The notes beneath the pieces are model-generated. The model was not told the DNA's origin. It searched no databases and was given only the letters and a program-made list of their open reading frames with translations. This document shows, piece after piece, positions 7,433 through 16,649 of a DNA stretch of 36,894 bases. Numbering within the stretch: the first letter of the stretch is position 1; each line of letters begins with the position of its first letter. Location of the stretch: the NCBI GenBank assembly GCA_002794105.1, contig PHFL01000014.1, forward strand, positions 1-36,894. The letters run 5' to 3'. The translations under genes and the position numbers were made by a program. The DNA comes from Candidatus Thermochlorobacter aerophilus. GTDB lineage: Bacteria > Bacteroidota > Chlorobiia > Chlorobiales > Thermochlorobacteraceae.

Positions 7433-8947
7433 CTACTCGGTATCTACTTTTTCTATGAGCACCTTTCGTATTTCTTCAGGCACGGCTGTCAGAAACTTCA
7501 GTCCTGTTCTTTGCTCCAATTCCTTTACACTGACACGATACTTTCGCCAGTCGTCATTGCGGATGCCGTTGATGTTTGGCATATCTACGGCAATTACCCT
7601 TGTGTCTTTTGTGATGTCTTTCAGTCCCTGCCCGCGTTCCAAGACTACAACAATTTTCCATGTACTCTTCGGCACAGCAACCTTTCCTTTGAGTCTTGGT
7701 GGATTTTTGTCAAATGTGCCTCCAGCGATGAGGTAAAGTTCTTTTTGCTGTTTGGCAAGTTTTTCGCAGTAGAGTTCAAAGCTATTCCATACGCCTTGAT
7801 TGAGGTCAGGTGTTTGTGGCAGAATGTTGGTCATGTAGAATGTGGCCTCGTTGTCTTCGCGTGTGCTTGTGCGTTCTTGTGAGCGAACAATATGTCCGCG
7901 GTCATATCCGCTACCTGTGTAATCATGATGTGTAACGCGGTAAAATCCTGTTGGTAATGCATTATCGGTAAGAAAATTGCCTTGATAGCGTGGCACTGGT
8001 CCATAACTTTCAGCATTGACGTGCCAACATGCCCAATTAGCCACGTTGAGGTCGCGATTGTAGGAGATGACGTACTGCGGTCGGCGAATGATATACTCGG
8101 GCGATGCCCCAATTGGCATGCCGAGTTCAATCTGCTTCTGGATTCGGGCTTCTACGCTAAGTGGCGAAGTAGCCGGCGTTGGAGTGGCTGGTGGCGGGTT
8201 AGCTTTTGTCTGCGGTGATGAATCGCCGAAGGGAATTATCGTTACATCGTCGATGTTGATGCGCGATTTTTCCGACAGTTCAGCTCGAATCTCCAGCCGT
8301 ACATTACCTGCTATGCCCACATCAAACGTGGCAGTTTGTAACTCTTGCGACGATGTGCGAATGCTTGAGCCAATGCGTTTCCATGAATTACCACTGTTCG
8401 TCGAGAGCCAGAGCGACCAATTGCCGCCTTCATCTTTGCCATACGCGCCATGCTGGATGGAAATGCGGCTTGCTCCATGCGGATAGTCAAATAGCATCGT
8501 GAGCTTGCCTAAGCCTCTGAGGCGTGCGGCACGTGTGCCATTTTTGCGGTCCTTTTCTTCGCCACCGATAAGGGCATCATCAAATAGCCACTCGCCACTC
8601 TGCAACCGCACCACAGCACTTTTGTAGCTATTTTTTGTGCCGCTCTCAAACTCTTCGACAAATGGGGCTACTTGTGCAGATGCTTTTTCACCAGACTGGG
8701 CTACAGTGTGTGAGCCTGTTTGTTCATGTGTGGCTTGTGTCGCAGTTTTCTCATCTGGTGCAGGTTGAGCCGATGGCAAGCGTTCTGCCTGTGTCTGTGC
8801 CCCTTTAGGCGAGTCGATGCGCGTGCTATTGCGGTCTGATTTTTGTGTGCAGCCTATGCTGCACAGCATCATGCACGCAGCTACAGGTATTAGCCAGAAG
8901 AGACTTTTTTTGCGCAAGTTGATTTTGGAAGCCAACAAAGAAGTCAT
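7433..8947 (-). CDS. DNA/RNA non-specific endonuclease lipoprotein with beta-sandwich domain
   Basis: A 504-residue exported nuclease. Residues 1-33 are a basic n-region, a hydrophobic core and a lipobox-like SIGC with C33. Residues about 34-95 are a Ser/Thr/Gln-rich tether. Residues about 96-240 look like a jelly-roll domain (SGEWLFDDALIG, DRKNGTRAARLRG, WSLWLSTNSGNSW, INIDDVTI) of a kind seen in secreted Bacteroidota proteins. A proline-rich linker precedes the NUC1 (beta-beta-alpha metal) nuclease domain, residues 285-500. Its motif is DRGH at 349-352, followed by TFYMTNILPQTPDLNQGVWNS with N383 and E391. It should cut DNA and RNA in the periplasm or at the cell surface, for nutrient use or defence. 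It is transcribed alone. Confidence 0.88.
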   Translation of the reverse strand: MTSLLASKINLRKKSLFWLIPVAACMMLCSIGCTQKSDRNSTRIDSPKGAQTQAERLPSAQPAPDEKTATQATHEQTGSHTVAQSGEKASAQVAPFVEEFESGTKNSYKSAVVRLQSGEWLFDDALIGGEEKDRKNGTRAARLRGLGKLTMLFDYPHGASRISIQHGAYGKDEGGNWSLWLSTNSGNSWKRIGSSIRTSSQELQTATFDVGIAGNVRLEIRAELSEKSRINIDDVTIIPFGDSSPQTKANPPPATPTPATSPLSVEARIQKQIELGMPIGASPEYIIRRPQYVISYNRDLNVANWACWHVNAESYGPVPRYQGNFLTDNALPTGFYRVTHHDYTGSGYDRGHIVRSQERTSTREDNEATFYMTNILPQTPDLNQGVWNSFELYCEKLAKQQKELYLIAGGTFDKNPPRLKGKVAVPKSTWKIVVVLERGQGLKDITKDTRVIAVDMPNINGIRNDDWRKYRVSVKELEQRTGLKFLTAVPEEIRKVLIEKVDTE

Positions 8948-8973
8948 AAATTCGCAGGCTTATTCAGGTTTTT

Positions 8974-9005
8974 AAGCTCGACCCCACTCAGGGGGTTTCG
9001 GGCTT
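8974..9005. repeat. Imperfect inverted repeat in the nuclease/efflux divergent region
   Basis: AAGCTCG-ACCCC, a 6-base centre, GGGGT-TT-CGGGCTT. The two arms pair over 5 bp (ACCCC/GGGGT), and then over 7 positions with one mismatch after a 2-base bulge. It lies between divergent starts (8947 minus, 9094 plus). It could be a leader hairpin of the nuclease transcript, a weak terminator on the plus strand (ATTATTTTG follows), or an operator. Function is not known. Confidence 0.4.
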
Positions 9006-9093
9006 ATTATTTTGTAACAAAGGTAAGAGGTTTAGTCTATTCAAGGCAATCAAAATTGTTTTCAACTGCAAAATCTAGCTACACATCACGCTC

Positions 9094-10176
9094 ATGTTGA
9101 AGAAGCCCGTTTTGATTACTCTTGCCGGTTTTCTCATCGTTGGTGTGTTACTTTGGTTTCGGCTGAAACCCTCGGATGGGGCATCCAGCTCAGCGGTGCG
9201 AAACAATCCTGCCGCTACTGCTTTGCCTGTTCGTGGTTATGTAGTCAGTAAGCGTAAGATAGAAAATCGCATTATTTCTTCGGGCACACTACTTGCCGCT
9301 GAAGAAGTTGAGTTGCGCTCTGAAACTTCGGGTATTATCACTAAGATTCTCTTTCAAGAAGGTTCGTTTGTGAAGAAAGGCGCGCTACTTGTTAAAATCA
9401 ATGATGCAGAACTGCAAGCCCAGTTGCAGCGTGCGCAGTATCGCCTGAAACTTGCCGAAACACGTGAGGAACGCCAACGCAAGCTCTTGGCAGAGAAAGC
9501 TATCAGTCAGGAAGAGTATGATATTGCTCTCAACGAACTTAACACGCTCAAAGCTGAAGTGGCAATTATCTCTGCACAAATTGAGAAGACGGAAATTCGT
9601 GCTCCGTTTGATGGCATGATTGGGCTGCGCTATGTGAGCGTCGGTAGCTATATTTCACCAGCGACACGCATTGCCAGCATTCAGTGTGTGCGCCCGCTAA
9701 AAGTTGAATTTTCCATTCCAGAAAAGTATGCTCTTGCTGTGCGTCCTGGCGATAAAGTGCTCTTCAAGGTTCAAGGTATCACGAATACGCTTGAAGCTCG
9801 AGTCTATGCTATTGAGCCTAAAATTGACCCTGCCACACGCACCCTGACGCTGCGCGCTATTTATCCCAACACTGGCAATCGTATCTTTCCCGGCGCTTTT
9901 GCCGAAGTTGAGCTCTTTACGCAACAAATCAATGATGCAGTGCTGATTCCCACTGAGGCACTAATTCCAGAGTTGAAAGGGCAAAAGGTCTTTGTTGCCA
10001 AGCAAGGCAAAGCTGAGCCTAAACCCGTTGAAATTGGCATGCGGACGGATAGAGAGATTCAAATTACATCGGGGCTTTCTGATGGCGACACGGTTATCAC
10101 TACTGGCATTTTGCAACTGCGACCGGGCACCAGTGTGCGCTTTACAGATATACAGTTAGGCACTGATGTTGAATAA
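9094..10176 (+). CDS. RND efflux periplasmic adaptor (membrane fusion protein)
   Basis: A 360-residue HlyD/AcrA-type adaptor. Residues about 5-25 are an N-terminal membrane anchor (PVLITLAGFLIVGVLLWF). A biotinyl-lipoyl half (SGTLLAAEEVELRSETSG...ITKILFQEGSFVKKGALL) follows, then a short alpha-hairpin (about 105-165, Gln/Arg/Glu-rich), the second lipoyl half (EIRAPFDGMIGLRYVSVGSY), a beta-barrel domain, and a membrane-proximal end (DGDTVITTGILQLRPGTSVR). It links the inner-membrane pump encoded 46 bases downstream to an outer-membrane channel. The short hairpin and FDGxIGLR motif fit the MexH/MdtA-like branch. No TolC-like gene follows, so the outer-membrane partner must be encoded elsewhere. 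No adjacent TetR-type regulator is seen. Confidence 0.92.
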   Translation: MLKKPVLITLAGFLIVGVLLWFRLKPSDGASSSAVRNNPAATALPVRGYVVSKRKIENRIISSGTLLAAEEVELRSETSGIITKILFQEGSFVKKGALLVKINDAELQAQLQRAQYRLKLAETREERQRKLLAEKAISQEEYDIALNELNTLKAEVAIISAQIEKTEIRAPFDGMIGLRYVSVGSYISPATRIASIQCVRPLKVEFSIPEKYALAVRPGDKVLFKVQGITNTLEARVYAIEPKIDPATRTLTLRAIYPNTGNRIFPGAFAEVELFTQQINDAVLIPTEALIPELKGQKVFVAKQGKAEPKPVEIGMRTDREIQITSGLSDGDTVITTGILQLRPGTSVRFTDIQLGTDVE

Positions 10177-10222
10177 TTTTCAGTATTTCTAAACCAATTT
10201 TATCACACAACTTGTACTGCAT

Positions 10223-13200
10223 ATGAGTCTTTCCGCCATCAGTATTCGTCGTCCAGTTTTAGCCATTGTCATGTCGCTGGTGATTGTCTTGCTTGGCGCA
10301 ATTGGCTTCACGTTTCTTGGCGTGCGCGAATATCCAGCCGTCGACCCGCCGATTATCACGGTAAGCACCAGCTATGTAGGCGCCAATGCCGATGTGATTG
10401 AGTCGCAAATTACCGAGCCACTCGAGGAATCCATCAACGGCGCACAGGGCATTCGCACCATTACCTCGACGAGTGCTGATGGCGTTAGCAACATCAGCGT
10501 CGAGTTCAACCTTGAAGTTGATTTGGAAGCGGCGGCAAACGATGTGCGCGATAGGGTCTCGCGTGCCGTGCGTCTTCTTCCCCCAGACTGCGACCCGCCT
10601 GTGGTCACCAAAGCCGATGCCAACGCTGACCCCATCATGGGTATTACCGTTCAATCCAATTCACGCAACATTTTGGAAGTCTCTGACATTGCACGCAATG
10701 TCATCAAGGAGCGCCTGCAGACCATCAATGGCGTCAGCGAAGTGATGATTTGGGGCGAAAAGCGCTACTCCATGCGGCTATGGATGGACCCAGCTAAACT
10801 TGCCGCCTACGGTCTCACTCCGCTCGATGTGCGTGCTGCCCTCAATGCTGAAAACGTGGAACTTCCCTCGGGCAGAATTGAAGGCAATACTACTGAACTT
10901 AGCATTCGCACGATTGGACGGCTCCAGACGCCCGAAGATTTCAATGAGCTGATTATCAAACAAGTTGCTGGGCGCACTATTCGCTTCAAAGACGTTGGCT
11001 ACGCAGAACTTGGTCCTGAAAACGAACGCTCTCGTCTGAAGCGTGATGGCATTCCGATGGTGGTTGTGGTGCTGGTGCCACAGCCGGGCGCAAACAACAT
11101 CTCGATTGCCGATGAAGCCATTAAACGCTTAGAACTCATCAAAAAAGAACTGCCTGAAGACATTCGCATCAGCATCAGTTTCGACTCCACCAAATTCATT
11201 CGTGCCTCTATTCGCGAGGTAGTTGAGACCATTTTCATCGCCTTCTGTCTTGTTGTGCTCATCATCTTCTTTTTCCTGCGCGATTGGCGTTCCACACTGA
11301 TTCCGGTCATTGCCATTCCCATATCGCTTATTGGCGCGTTTTTCATCATGTATGTGATGAACTTTTCTATCAACGTGCTCACCCTGTTGGCAATTGTGTT
11401 GGCGATTGGACTTGTGGTCGATGATGCAATTGTCGTTTTGGAAAACATTTATGCCAAGGTCGAGGATGGCATGCCGCCCATTCAAGCTGCGCTGAAAGGC
11501 TCGTCAGAAATTTTCTTTGCGGTGATTTCGACGACGGTGGTTTTGGCAGCGGTATTTTTGCCGGTGATTTTTCTTCAAGGTTTGACGGGACGGCTTTTTC
11601 GTGAGTTTGGTCTTGTTGTCGCTGGCTCCGTGATTATCTCCGCCTTTGTGGCTCTGACCCTGACGCCGATGCTAAGCAGTCGCTTGCTCAAAAAAGGCGC
11701 TCATGGCAAGTTTTACTATGCACTTGAGCCGTTTTTCGTTTCATTAGCCGAGCAATATCGGCGGTCGCTGGCGTGGGTCTTGCAGCATCGCTGGGTGGGA
11801 TTGACGATGACAGGCACTGCACTTGCTCTGATTGTGCTCTTTGGTTCGCAACTCAAGTCTGAACTTGCTCCGCTGGAAGACCGCAGTTCTATTCGCATGT
11901 CTGTTACCGCTCCCGAAGGCACTTCCTTTGAGTATATGAATGCTTTTCTGGACATGCTCTATGAAGGCATTCGCGAAGAAGCTGGACATGAATCTGAAGG
12001 TATCATCGTGGTTACTGCCTCTGGACGCAGTGCAGCTGCCGTCAATACTGGGTTTGTGCGCGTTATCCTGAAAAATCCCGAAGAGCGGCAGCGCACACAG
12101 CAGGAAATTGCCGACCGGTTGCAAAAAGTGGCCAATCAATACACAGCGGCACGCACCTTCGTTTTGCAAGAACAATCCATTGGCGGCGGCATCGGACGCG
12201 CTGGCTTACCTGTGCAGTATGTGCTCCAAGCCCCAACGCTCGATAAACTTAAAGAGTATCTTCCCAAATTTCTCGATGAAGCACGCAAGCGTCCAGAGTT
12301 TGGCGGCATTGTGGATGTCAATCTCAAGTTCAATAAGCCTGAACTGCAAGTGCTTATCAATCGTGAAAAGGCACGTCTTTTGGGCGTTTCGGTCGGCGAT
12401 ATTGCGCAAACACTTCAAGCCGCATTCAGCGGACAACGTTTTGGATATTTTCTTTTCAATGGCAAACAGTATCAAGTGATTGGACAGGTCTTGCGTGCCC
12501 GCCGCGATGAGCCGATTGACCTCAAATCGCTCTATGTCAAGAATCGTGACGGCGAAATGATTCAACTTGATAATCTGGTTAGCCTCACTGAAGACGCCAG
12601 CCCGCCTCAACTTTATCGCTACAACCGCTATGTATCGGCTACCGTGTCTGCAGGTCTTGCCAAAGGTTACACCATGAGCGATGGCATTGCCGCAATGGAT
12701 GAGATTGCTGCAAAAGTCTTGGATGAATCTTTCAGCACCGCTCTGGCTGGCACTTCAAAAGATTATGCGGAGAGTTCATCGAGTTTGCTGTTTGCCTTTG
12801 CATTAGCACTGGCGCTTATCTACCTTATTCTTGCTGCACAGTTTGAAAGTTTTCGCGACCCCTTCATCATTCTCTTTACAGTTCCGCTTGCCCTTTCTGG
12901 CGCGCTGCTTTCACTGTGGTATTTCCATCAGACGCTCAACATCTTTAGTCAAATTGGCATCATTATGCTGATTGGTTTGGTGACGAAGAACGGCATCTTG
13001 ATTGTGGAGTTTGCCAATCAACGGCGTGCGGAAGGACTTAGCCGCATGGAGGCACTCCAAGACGCTGCCGTCGCACGGTTTCGCCCAATTTTGATGACCA
13101 GCCTTTCCACGATTTTGGGTTTCTTGCCAATTGCGCTGGCACTTGGAGCTGGTTCAGAAAGCCGCATGTCAATGGGTATTGCTGTCGTTGGCGGCATGCT

Positions 13201-13345
13201 GGTTTCCACGGTGCTGACGCTGTATGTGGTGCCAACCATCTATTCCTACATCTCGAAAGACAAAAAGCTCGCCGTGCCATTGGAAGAATCTTCAGAAGCG
13301 CTTCTTTCCGAAAAGAATCCTGCTTCGCTTAGCACGTCATCTTGA
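10223..13345 (+). CDS. RND multidrug efflux pump, HAE1 family (AcrB/MexB-like)
   Basis: A 1040-residue inner-membrane proton/drug antiporter. It begins MSLSAISIRRPVLAIVMSLV (helix 1) and has the family pattern of large periplasmic loops after helices 1 and 7. The YPAVDPPIITVSTSYVGANA segment, the proton-relay pair D400-D401 in GLVVDDAIVVLENI (helix 4) and K922 in GLVTKNGILIVEFAN (helix 10) are present, so transport should be active. FRPILMTSLSTILGFLPIAL is the conserved RND segment after helix 10. Length is normal. It is encoded in an operon with the adaptor and closed by a hairpin before the convergent M1 peptidase gene. Substrate range cannot be predicted. Confidence 0.95.
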   Translation: MSLSAISIRRPVLAIVMSLVIVLLGAIGFTFLGVREYPAVDPPIITVSTSYVGANADVIESQITEPLEESINGAQGIRTITSTSADGVSNISVEFNLEVDLEAAANDVRDRVSRAVRLLPPDCDPPVVTKADANADPIMGITVQSNSRNILEVSDIARNVIKERLQTINGVSEVMIWGEKRYSMRLWMDPAKLAAYGLTPLDVRAALNAENVELPSGRIEGNTTELSIRTIGRLQTPEDFNELIIKQVAGRTIRFKDVGYAELGPENERSRLKRDGIPMVVVVLVPQPGANNISIADEAIKRLELIKKELPEDIRISISFDSTKFIRASIREVVETIFIAFCLVVLIIFFFLRDWRSTLIPVIAIPISLIGAFFIMYVMNFSINVLTLLAIVLAIGLVVDDAIVVLENIYAKVEDGMPPIQAALKGSSEIFFAVISTTVVLAAVFLPVIFLQGLTGRLFREFGLVVAGSVIISAFVALTLTPMLSSRLLKKGAHGKFYYALEPFFVSLAEQYRRSLAWVLQHRWVGLTMTGTALALIVLFGSQLKSELAPLEDRSSIRMSVTAPEGTSFEYMNAFLDMLYEGIREEAGHESEGIIVVTASGRSAAAVNTGFVRVILKNPEERQRTQQEIADRLQKVANQYTAARTFVLQEQSIGGGIGRAGLPVQYVLQAPTLDKLKEYLPKFLDEARKRPEFGGIVDVNLKFNKPELQVLINREKARLLGVSVGDIAQTLQAAFSGQRFGYFLFNGKQYQVIGQVLRARRDEPIDLKSLYVKNRDGEMIQLDNLVSLTEDASPPQLYRYNRYVSATVSAGLAKGYTMSDGIAAMDEIAAKVLDESFSTALAGTSKDYAESSSSLLFAFALALALIYLILAAQFESFRDPFIILFTVPLALSGALLSLWYFHQTLNIFSQIGIIMLIGLVTKNGILIVEFANQRRAEGLSRMEALQDAAVARFRPILMTSLSTILGFLPIALALGAGSESRMSMGIAVVGGMLVSTVLTLYVVPTIYSYISKDKKLAVPLEESSEALLSEKNPASLSTSS

Positions 13346-13359
13346 TAGCGTCAGTGCGT

Positions 13360-13423
13360 AAGGCACGCAAGACCATTTTTATGCCGATTGCAGTCTTGTG
13401 TGCCTTCTTTCGTTAGGCTTTTT
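13360..13423 (+). terminator. Hairpin terminator candidate after the RND pump gene
   Basis: A 14-bp stem with one G-T pair: AAGGCACGCAAGAC (13360-13373) against GTCTTGTGTGCCTT (13393-13406), loop 19 bases. CTTTCG follows directly, and a five-T run sits at 13419-13423. It lies in the 84-base gap between convergent genes. The stem is very stable, but the T tract is not immediately adjacent. Confidence 0.5.
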
Positions 13424-13429
13424 CTGAAG

Positions 13430-15532
13430 TTAGTTAGGTCGTGCTGGGCGTTCTTCTTTTGGTTGTATGGTTGCAGGTTTTGCTTTGCTGCGTTCCCACA
13501 CATTGTTGCTGCGGTCAATGTCGGCGTAGACTTCTCGTGGGTCTAAGACCACTTTTTCGAGCTCTTTGTCGCTAAAAAATCCTTTAATGAACTGCGTTTC
13601 ATCTTTTCGCCAGATGTCGATTGGCATTTTCATGACTTCTTTTGTGCCGTCGGTGTAAGTTACTTCCATTTCAAGTGGGAGCACCAATCCGCCTTTATTT
13701 TTGACTTTGACACGATAGTAATACTTCCCTTTTGTCGCAGAGATGCCTGCTATCAACGAGTCGGAAAGTTGCTGTTCGACTTCGGCAATCGCTTGGTCGT
13801 TGTAGTGTGTGGTATAGAACCAGCCTCGCCAGAACCATGAGAGGTCTTCGCCTACGGCATTGTTCATGATGCGGAAAAAGTCGTGTGGCTGCGGATGTTT
13901 GAACGCCCAAGTTTGGGCATACTCTCGGAAGGCATCGTCGAAGACCTGTGGGGTTAGGATATTTTCGCGTAGCATTACCAATCCTGCCGCTGGCTTGGAA
14001 TAAGCATTATTGCCATATGTGCCGTCAGGGACAATGTCGGAGTGCGACATGATGGGCACTTGATTGGGGTCGCGCATGTATTGCACGATGTATTTGGCTG
14101 GACCGCGACGCACGGGAAATTGCGGGTCCCACTCTAAGCACGCATAATACTCTAAGAACGTGTTCAAGCCTTCATCCATCCAACCGTATTTGCGCTCATC
14201 GCTGGCGACAATCATGGGGAACCAATTGTGCCCCACTTCATGAATGGTTACGGCGACCAGTGCATTTTCAAGTTGTTCGGTGTAGGAGCCATCAGCGGCG
14301 GGTCGTGCGCCGCAAAAACAAATCATCGGGTATTCCATGCCAAAGACTGGTCCATGCACATTCACCACTTTGGGGTAAGGGTATGGGAATGCCATTCGCC
14401 CATATACTTTGAGGGTGTGGATAATCGCTCTTGTGGAGACTTTGTTCCAGAGCGGCATAGCATCGCGTGGGTAGAGCGAGTGGCACTCAATGATTCTGCC
14501 ATTTGGTTCGTAGCGAAATCCAGCGGCATCCCAGACATATGTTTTTGAAGAGACCCAAGCAAAGTCGCGCACATTTTCGGCTTTGAATTTCCAAGTCAGT
14601 GTGCCGCTTTGCTTCGGGCGGGTTTCTGGCTTCATTACTTCTTCAGGCTTGATGATGTAGCGCGGGGTTTCAGATTGGAAGGCTTCCTTAAGTCGGCGCT
14701 GTTGCTCGGCGGTGAGCACCTCGTTTGGATTTTGCAAGACGCCTGTGGCTTGGACAATGTGGTTCCATGGCACGGTGATTTCCACATTGTAGTTGCCGAA
14801 GTTGAGATAAAATTCGCCCGTGCCTAAGTATTGGTCGGTTTGCCAGCCGTTGACATCGTCATAGACGCATAGGCGTGGGAACCACTGCGCAATTTCGTAT
14901 AGCCAGCCATCGCGCACAAGTTCTTTTGCGCCGCGTCCGTTGTCGGGCACTCGGTATGACCAGTCAATTTCTAATTGAACTTTTTCTTTGGGTTTGAGCG
15001 GTTGCAAGAGATTGACACGCATGACGGTGCCATTGATGTAAGTTTTGGCATCAACAAGTTTGCCTTTGGCATCGACGAGCTGGACGCGTGAGATTTGATG
15101 CCCACCGTCGAAGTCATTGACATCAATAAACTGGCGGAATCGTTCGCTGATTTTCGGCGGCAGTGCTGGACGAGAAGCATAGGTGCGGCTATGCTGAATA
15201 GAGTTCAGATTTTGGTCGAGTTGAATCCAGAGAAAATTCAGTTCGTCAGGTGAATTGTTGTAGTAGGTGATGCGTTCTGAGCCAATGACTTTATGCTCTA
15301 TGGTGTCGAGTGAGGCTTTGATGTCGTAGTCGACACGCTGTTGCCAGTAGCGGTAGCCGGGTTTGCCGCTGGCGCTACGGAATTCGTTCGGCGTTGGAGC
15401 ATCCTCGAGTGGGCGGAACATAGAGCGATTGACGCGTGAGCTGTCGTTGCCGCTTACCCATTTTTGGGCAATTCCCTCGAGGCTGAATGTCAAAAGTATG
15501 AGAAAAGTGAGAATGGCGCTTATGCTGTTCAT
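13430..15532 (-). CDS. Secreted M1-family (gluzincin) metallopeptidase
   Basis: A 700-residue exported zinc peptidase. Residues 1-22 are a signal peptide (ISAILTFLILLTFSLEGIAQ). Residues about 60-300 are the N-terminal beta domain of M1 enzymes. The catalytic domain carries GPVFGMEYPMI (394-404, the GAMEN-like substrate loop) and HEVGH at 431-435, with the third zinc ligand E454 in WMDEGLNTF, i.e. HExxH-x18-E. The spacing is exactly that of M1. It is about 200 residues shorter than full aminopeptidase N and resembles the large group of Bacteroidota 'M1 family metallopeptidase' proteins. AAAGGA two bases before the ATG may aid initiation. Transcribed alone. Probably takes up peptides as nutrients; exact substrates unknown. 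Confidence 0.9.
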   Translation of the reverse strand: MNSISAILTFLILLTFSLEGIAQKWVSGNDSSRVNRSMFRPLEDAPTPNEFRSASGKPGYRYWQQRVDYDIKASLDTIEHKVIGSERITYYNNSPDELNFLWIQLDQNLNSIQHSRTYASRPALPPKISERFRQFIDVNDFDGGHQISRVQLVDAKGKLVDAKTYINGTVMRVNLLQPLKPKEKVQLEIDWSYRVPDNGRGAKELVRDGWLYEIAQWFPRLCVYDDVNGWQTDQYLGTGEFYLNFGNYNVEITVPWNHIVQATGVLQNPNEVLTAEQQRRLKEAFQSETPRYIIKPEEVMKPETRPKQSGTLTWKFKAENVRDFAWVSSKTYVWDAAGFRYEPNGRIIECHSLYPRDAMPLWNKVSTRAIIHTLKVYGRMAFPYPYPKVVNVHGPVFGMEYPMICFCGARPAADGSYTEQLENALVAVTIHEVGHNWFPMIVASDERKYGWMDEGLNTFLEYYACLEWDPQFPVRRGPAKYIVQYMRDPNQVPIMSHSDIVPDGTYGNNAYSKPAAGLVMLRENILTPQVFDDAFREYAQTWAFKHPQPHDFFRIMNNAVGEDLSWFWRGWFYTTHYNDQAIAEVEQQLSDSLIAGISATKGKYYYRVKVKNKGGLVLPLEMEVTYTDGTKEVMKMPIDIWRKDETQFIKGFFSDKELEKVVLDPREVYADIDRSNNVWERSKAKPATIQPKEERPARPN

Positions 15533-15654
15533 ATCCTTTACGATGTTAAATTCTGTGCTAAGTATAGCAAATTTGCAAAAATTCTTGGTGCATGGCTTAT
15601 TGAAGGTTTGCCCAAATCAGTTACTGGTGCTATTCCTTGCCTTTAGGGGACTTG

Positions 15655-15686
15655 CTTGTAAAAGCAGACTGAATGTGTATATTTGC
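15655..15686 (+). promoter_or_regulatory. Bacteroidota-type promoter of rpmE
   Basis: CTTG at 15655-15658, a 20-base spacer, then TATATTTG at 15679-15686. The -7 octamer is identical to the one in front of rplU. The leader to the rpmE ATG would be about 22 bases. Confidence 0.65.
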
Positions 15687-15714
15687 GGCTCAAGTAAACT
15701 TTTTATAGTCGTCT

Positions 15715-15936
15715 ATGAAAGAGGGAATTCATCCAAACTACGTGCGTTGTGAGGTAGTTTGTTCAAACTGTGGGAATCGCTTCGTTACACGCTCTACGCA
15801 GAGCTTTATCAAGGTTGATATTTGCAACAACTGTCATCCTTACTACACAGGGCGTCAAGTCCTTGTAGATACGGCTGGTCGCGTAGAGCGCTTTAACAAG
15901 CGGTTTGCCAAAAAGACCGAACCTACAAAGGCTTAA
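15715..15936 (+). CDS. rpmE: 50S ribosomal protein L31 (zinc-binding type)
   Basis: A 73-residue L31 starting [20 protein letters not shown]. Cysteines at 12, 16, 19, 37 and 40 (CSNCG and [13 protein letters not shown]) mark the zinc-containing, C+ form, rather than the zinc-free paralogue used in zinc starvation. The conserved HPYYTG and the closing [14 protein letters not shown] are family hallmarks. It has its own promoter and a strong terminator, so it seems a single-gene unit ahead of frr. Confidence 0.96.
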   Translation: MKEGIHPNYVRCEVVCSNCGNRFVTRSTQSFIKVDICNNCHPYYTGRQVLVDTAGRVERFNKRFAKKTEPTKA

Positions 15937-15953
15937 TTTCTGATGCAGACTTT

Positions 15954-16004
15954 GCTCAAATGCTCACTTCTCTCACAAAGTTAGCGTTTGAGCGTTTTTC
16001 TTTT
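15954..16004 (+). terminator. Intrinsic terminator after rpmE
   Basis: An 11-bp stem with one T-G pair, GCTCAAATGCT (15954-15964) against AGCGTTTGAGC (15983-15993), is followed by G-TTTTT-C-TTTT. It starts 17 bases after the rpmE stop. This is the best-formed terminator behind a gene in the window. Confidence 0.75.
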
Positions 16005-16031
16005 GTTTAACTTTAGCCTGCATAGTCTTTG
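16002..16031 (+). promoter_or_regulatory. Possible promoter of frr
   Basis: TTTG at 16002-16005 and TAGTCTTTG at 16023-16031 resemble the window's other promoters, with a one-base-longer -7 element. If real, transcription starts near 16037, which would favour the frr start at 16050. Weak match. Confidence 0.3.
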
Positions 16032-16049
16032 CCTATGAGTTTCACTAAT

Positions 16050-16613
16050 ATGAGTTCAACTAAGGAGATACTAAGTTCAGCTGAACAGCGCATGAAAAAA
16101 TCGCTCGAGGCGTTTCAGCACGAGCTAGCTTCTATTCGTACTGGCAAAGCTACAACTGCTCTGCTTGATGGTATCAAGGTAGAGGCTTACGGACAACTTT
16201 CGCCGCTTAAGCAAGTTGCCAGTATTTCTGTTTTGGATACTAGAACTCTCTCGGTTCAAGTGTGGGATAAGTCTCTGGCGCCGACTATCGAGAAAGCCAT
16301 TCGAGAGTCGGGCATGGGCTTGAATCCTGCGTTGGATGGTCAATCTATCCGTGTGCCTATTCCGCCGCTGACGGAAGAGCGCCGCAAAGAGTATGTCAAA
16401 CTGGTTCGCCGACTTGCTGAAGAAAGCAAGATTGCTCTGCGCAATGTCCGTCGCGATGCTATTCAGGCTATTGAGCGAGCCGAAAAAGAAAAACTCATTT
16501 CTGAAGACGATAAAAACCGTGGTAAAAAAGAAGCTGATGCTCTCATTCAGAAGTTTGAGCGCCTAATTGATGACTCCGTTGCCAAGAAGGAAAAAGAGAT
16601 TATGGAAGTATAA
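16050..16613 (+). CDS. frr: Ribosome recycling factor
   Basis: A 187-residue tRNA-mimicking factor that, with EF-G, splits post-termination ribosomes. Starts MSSTKEILSSAEQRMKKSLE. Conserved segments are ELASIRTGKATTALLDGIKV, YGQLSPLKQVASISV, IRVPIPPLTEERRKEYVKLV (the hinge region) and KLISEDDKNRGKKEADALIQ. In-frame ATG 16035 and TTG 16029 also exist. ATG 16050 gives the usual 185-187 length and fits a possible promoter at 16002-16031. In many bacteria frr follows pyrH or tsf, but here it sits between rpmE and a fatty-acid-kinase-like gene, 36 bases upstream of the latter and probably co-transcribed. Confidence 0.94.
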   Translation: MSSTKEILSSAEQRMKKSLEAFQHELASIRTGKATTALLDGIKVEAYGQLSPLKQVASISVLDTRTLSVQVWDKSLAPTIEKAIRESGMGLNPALDGQSIRVPIPPLTEERRKEYVKLVRRLAEESKIALRNVRRDAIQAIERAEKEKLISEDDKNRGKKEADALIQKFERLIDDSVAKKEKEIMEV

Positions 16614-16649
16614 CCCTGACATGCTATAAACTCTCAACCCAAATACTCT

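Noticed and set aside
10259..12610. Several long antisense open frames within the RND pump gene
   Set aside because: They mirror the codon pattern of the pump and show no motifs or initiation signals.
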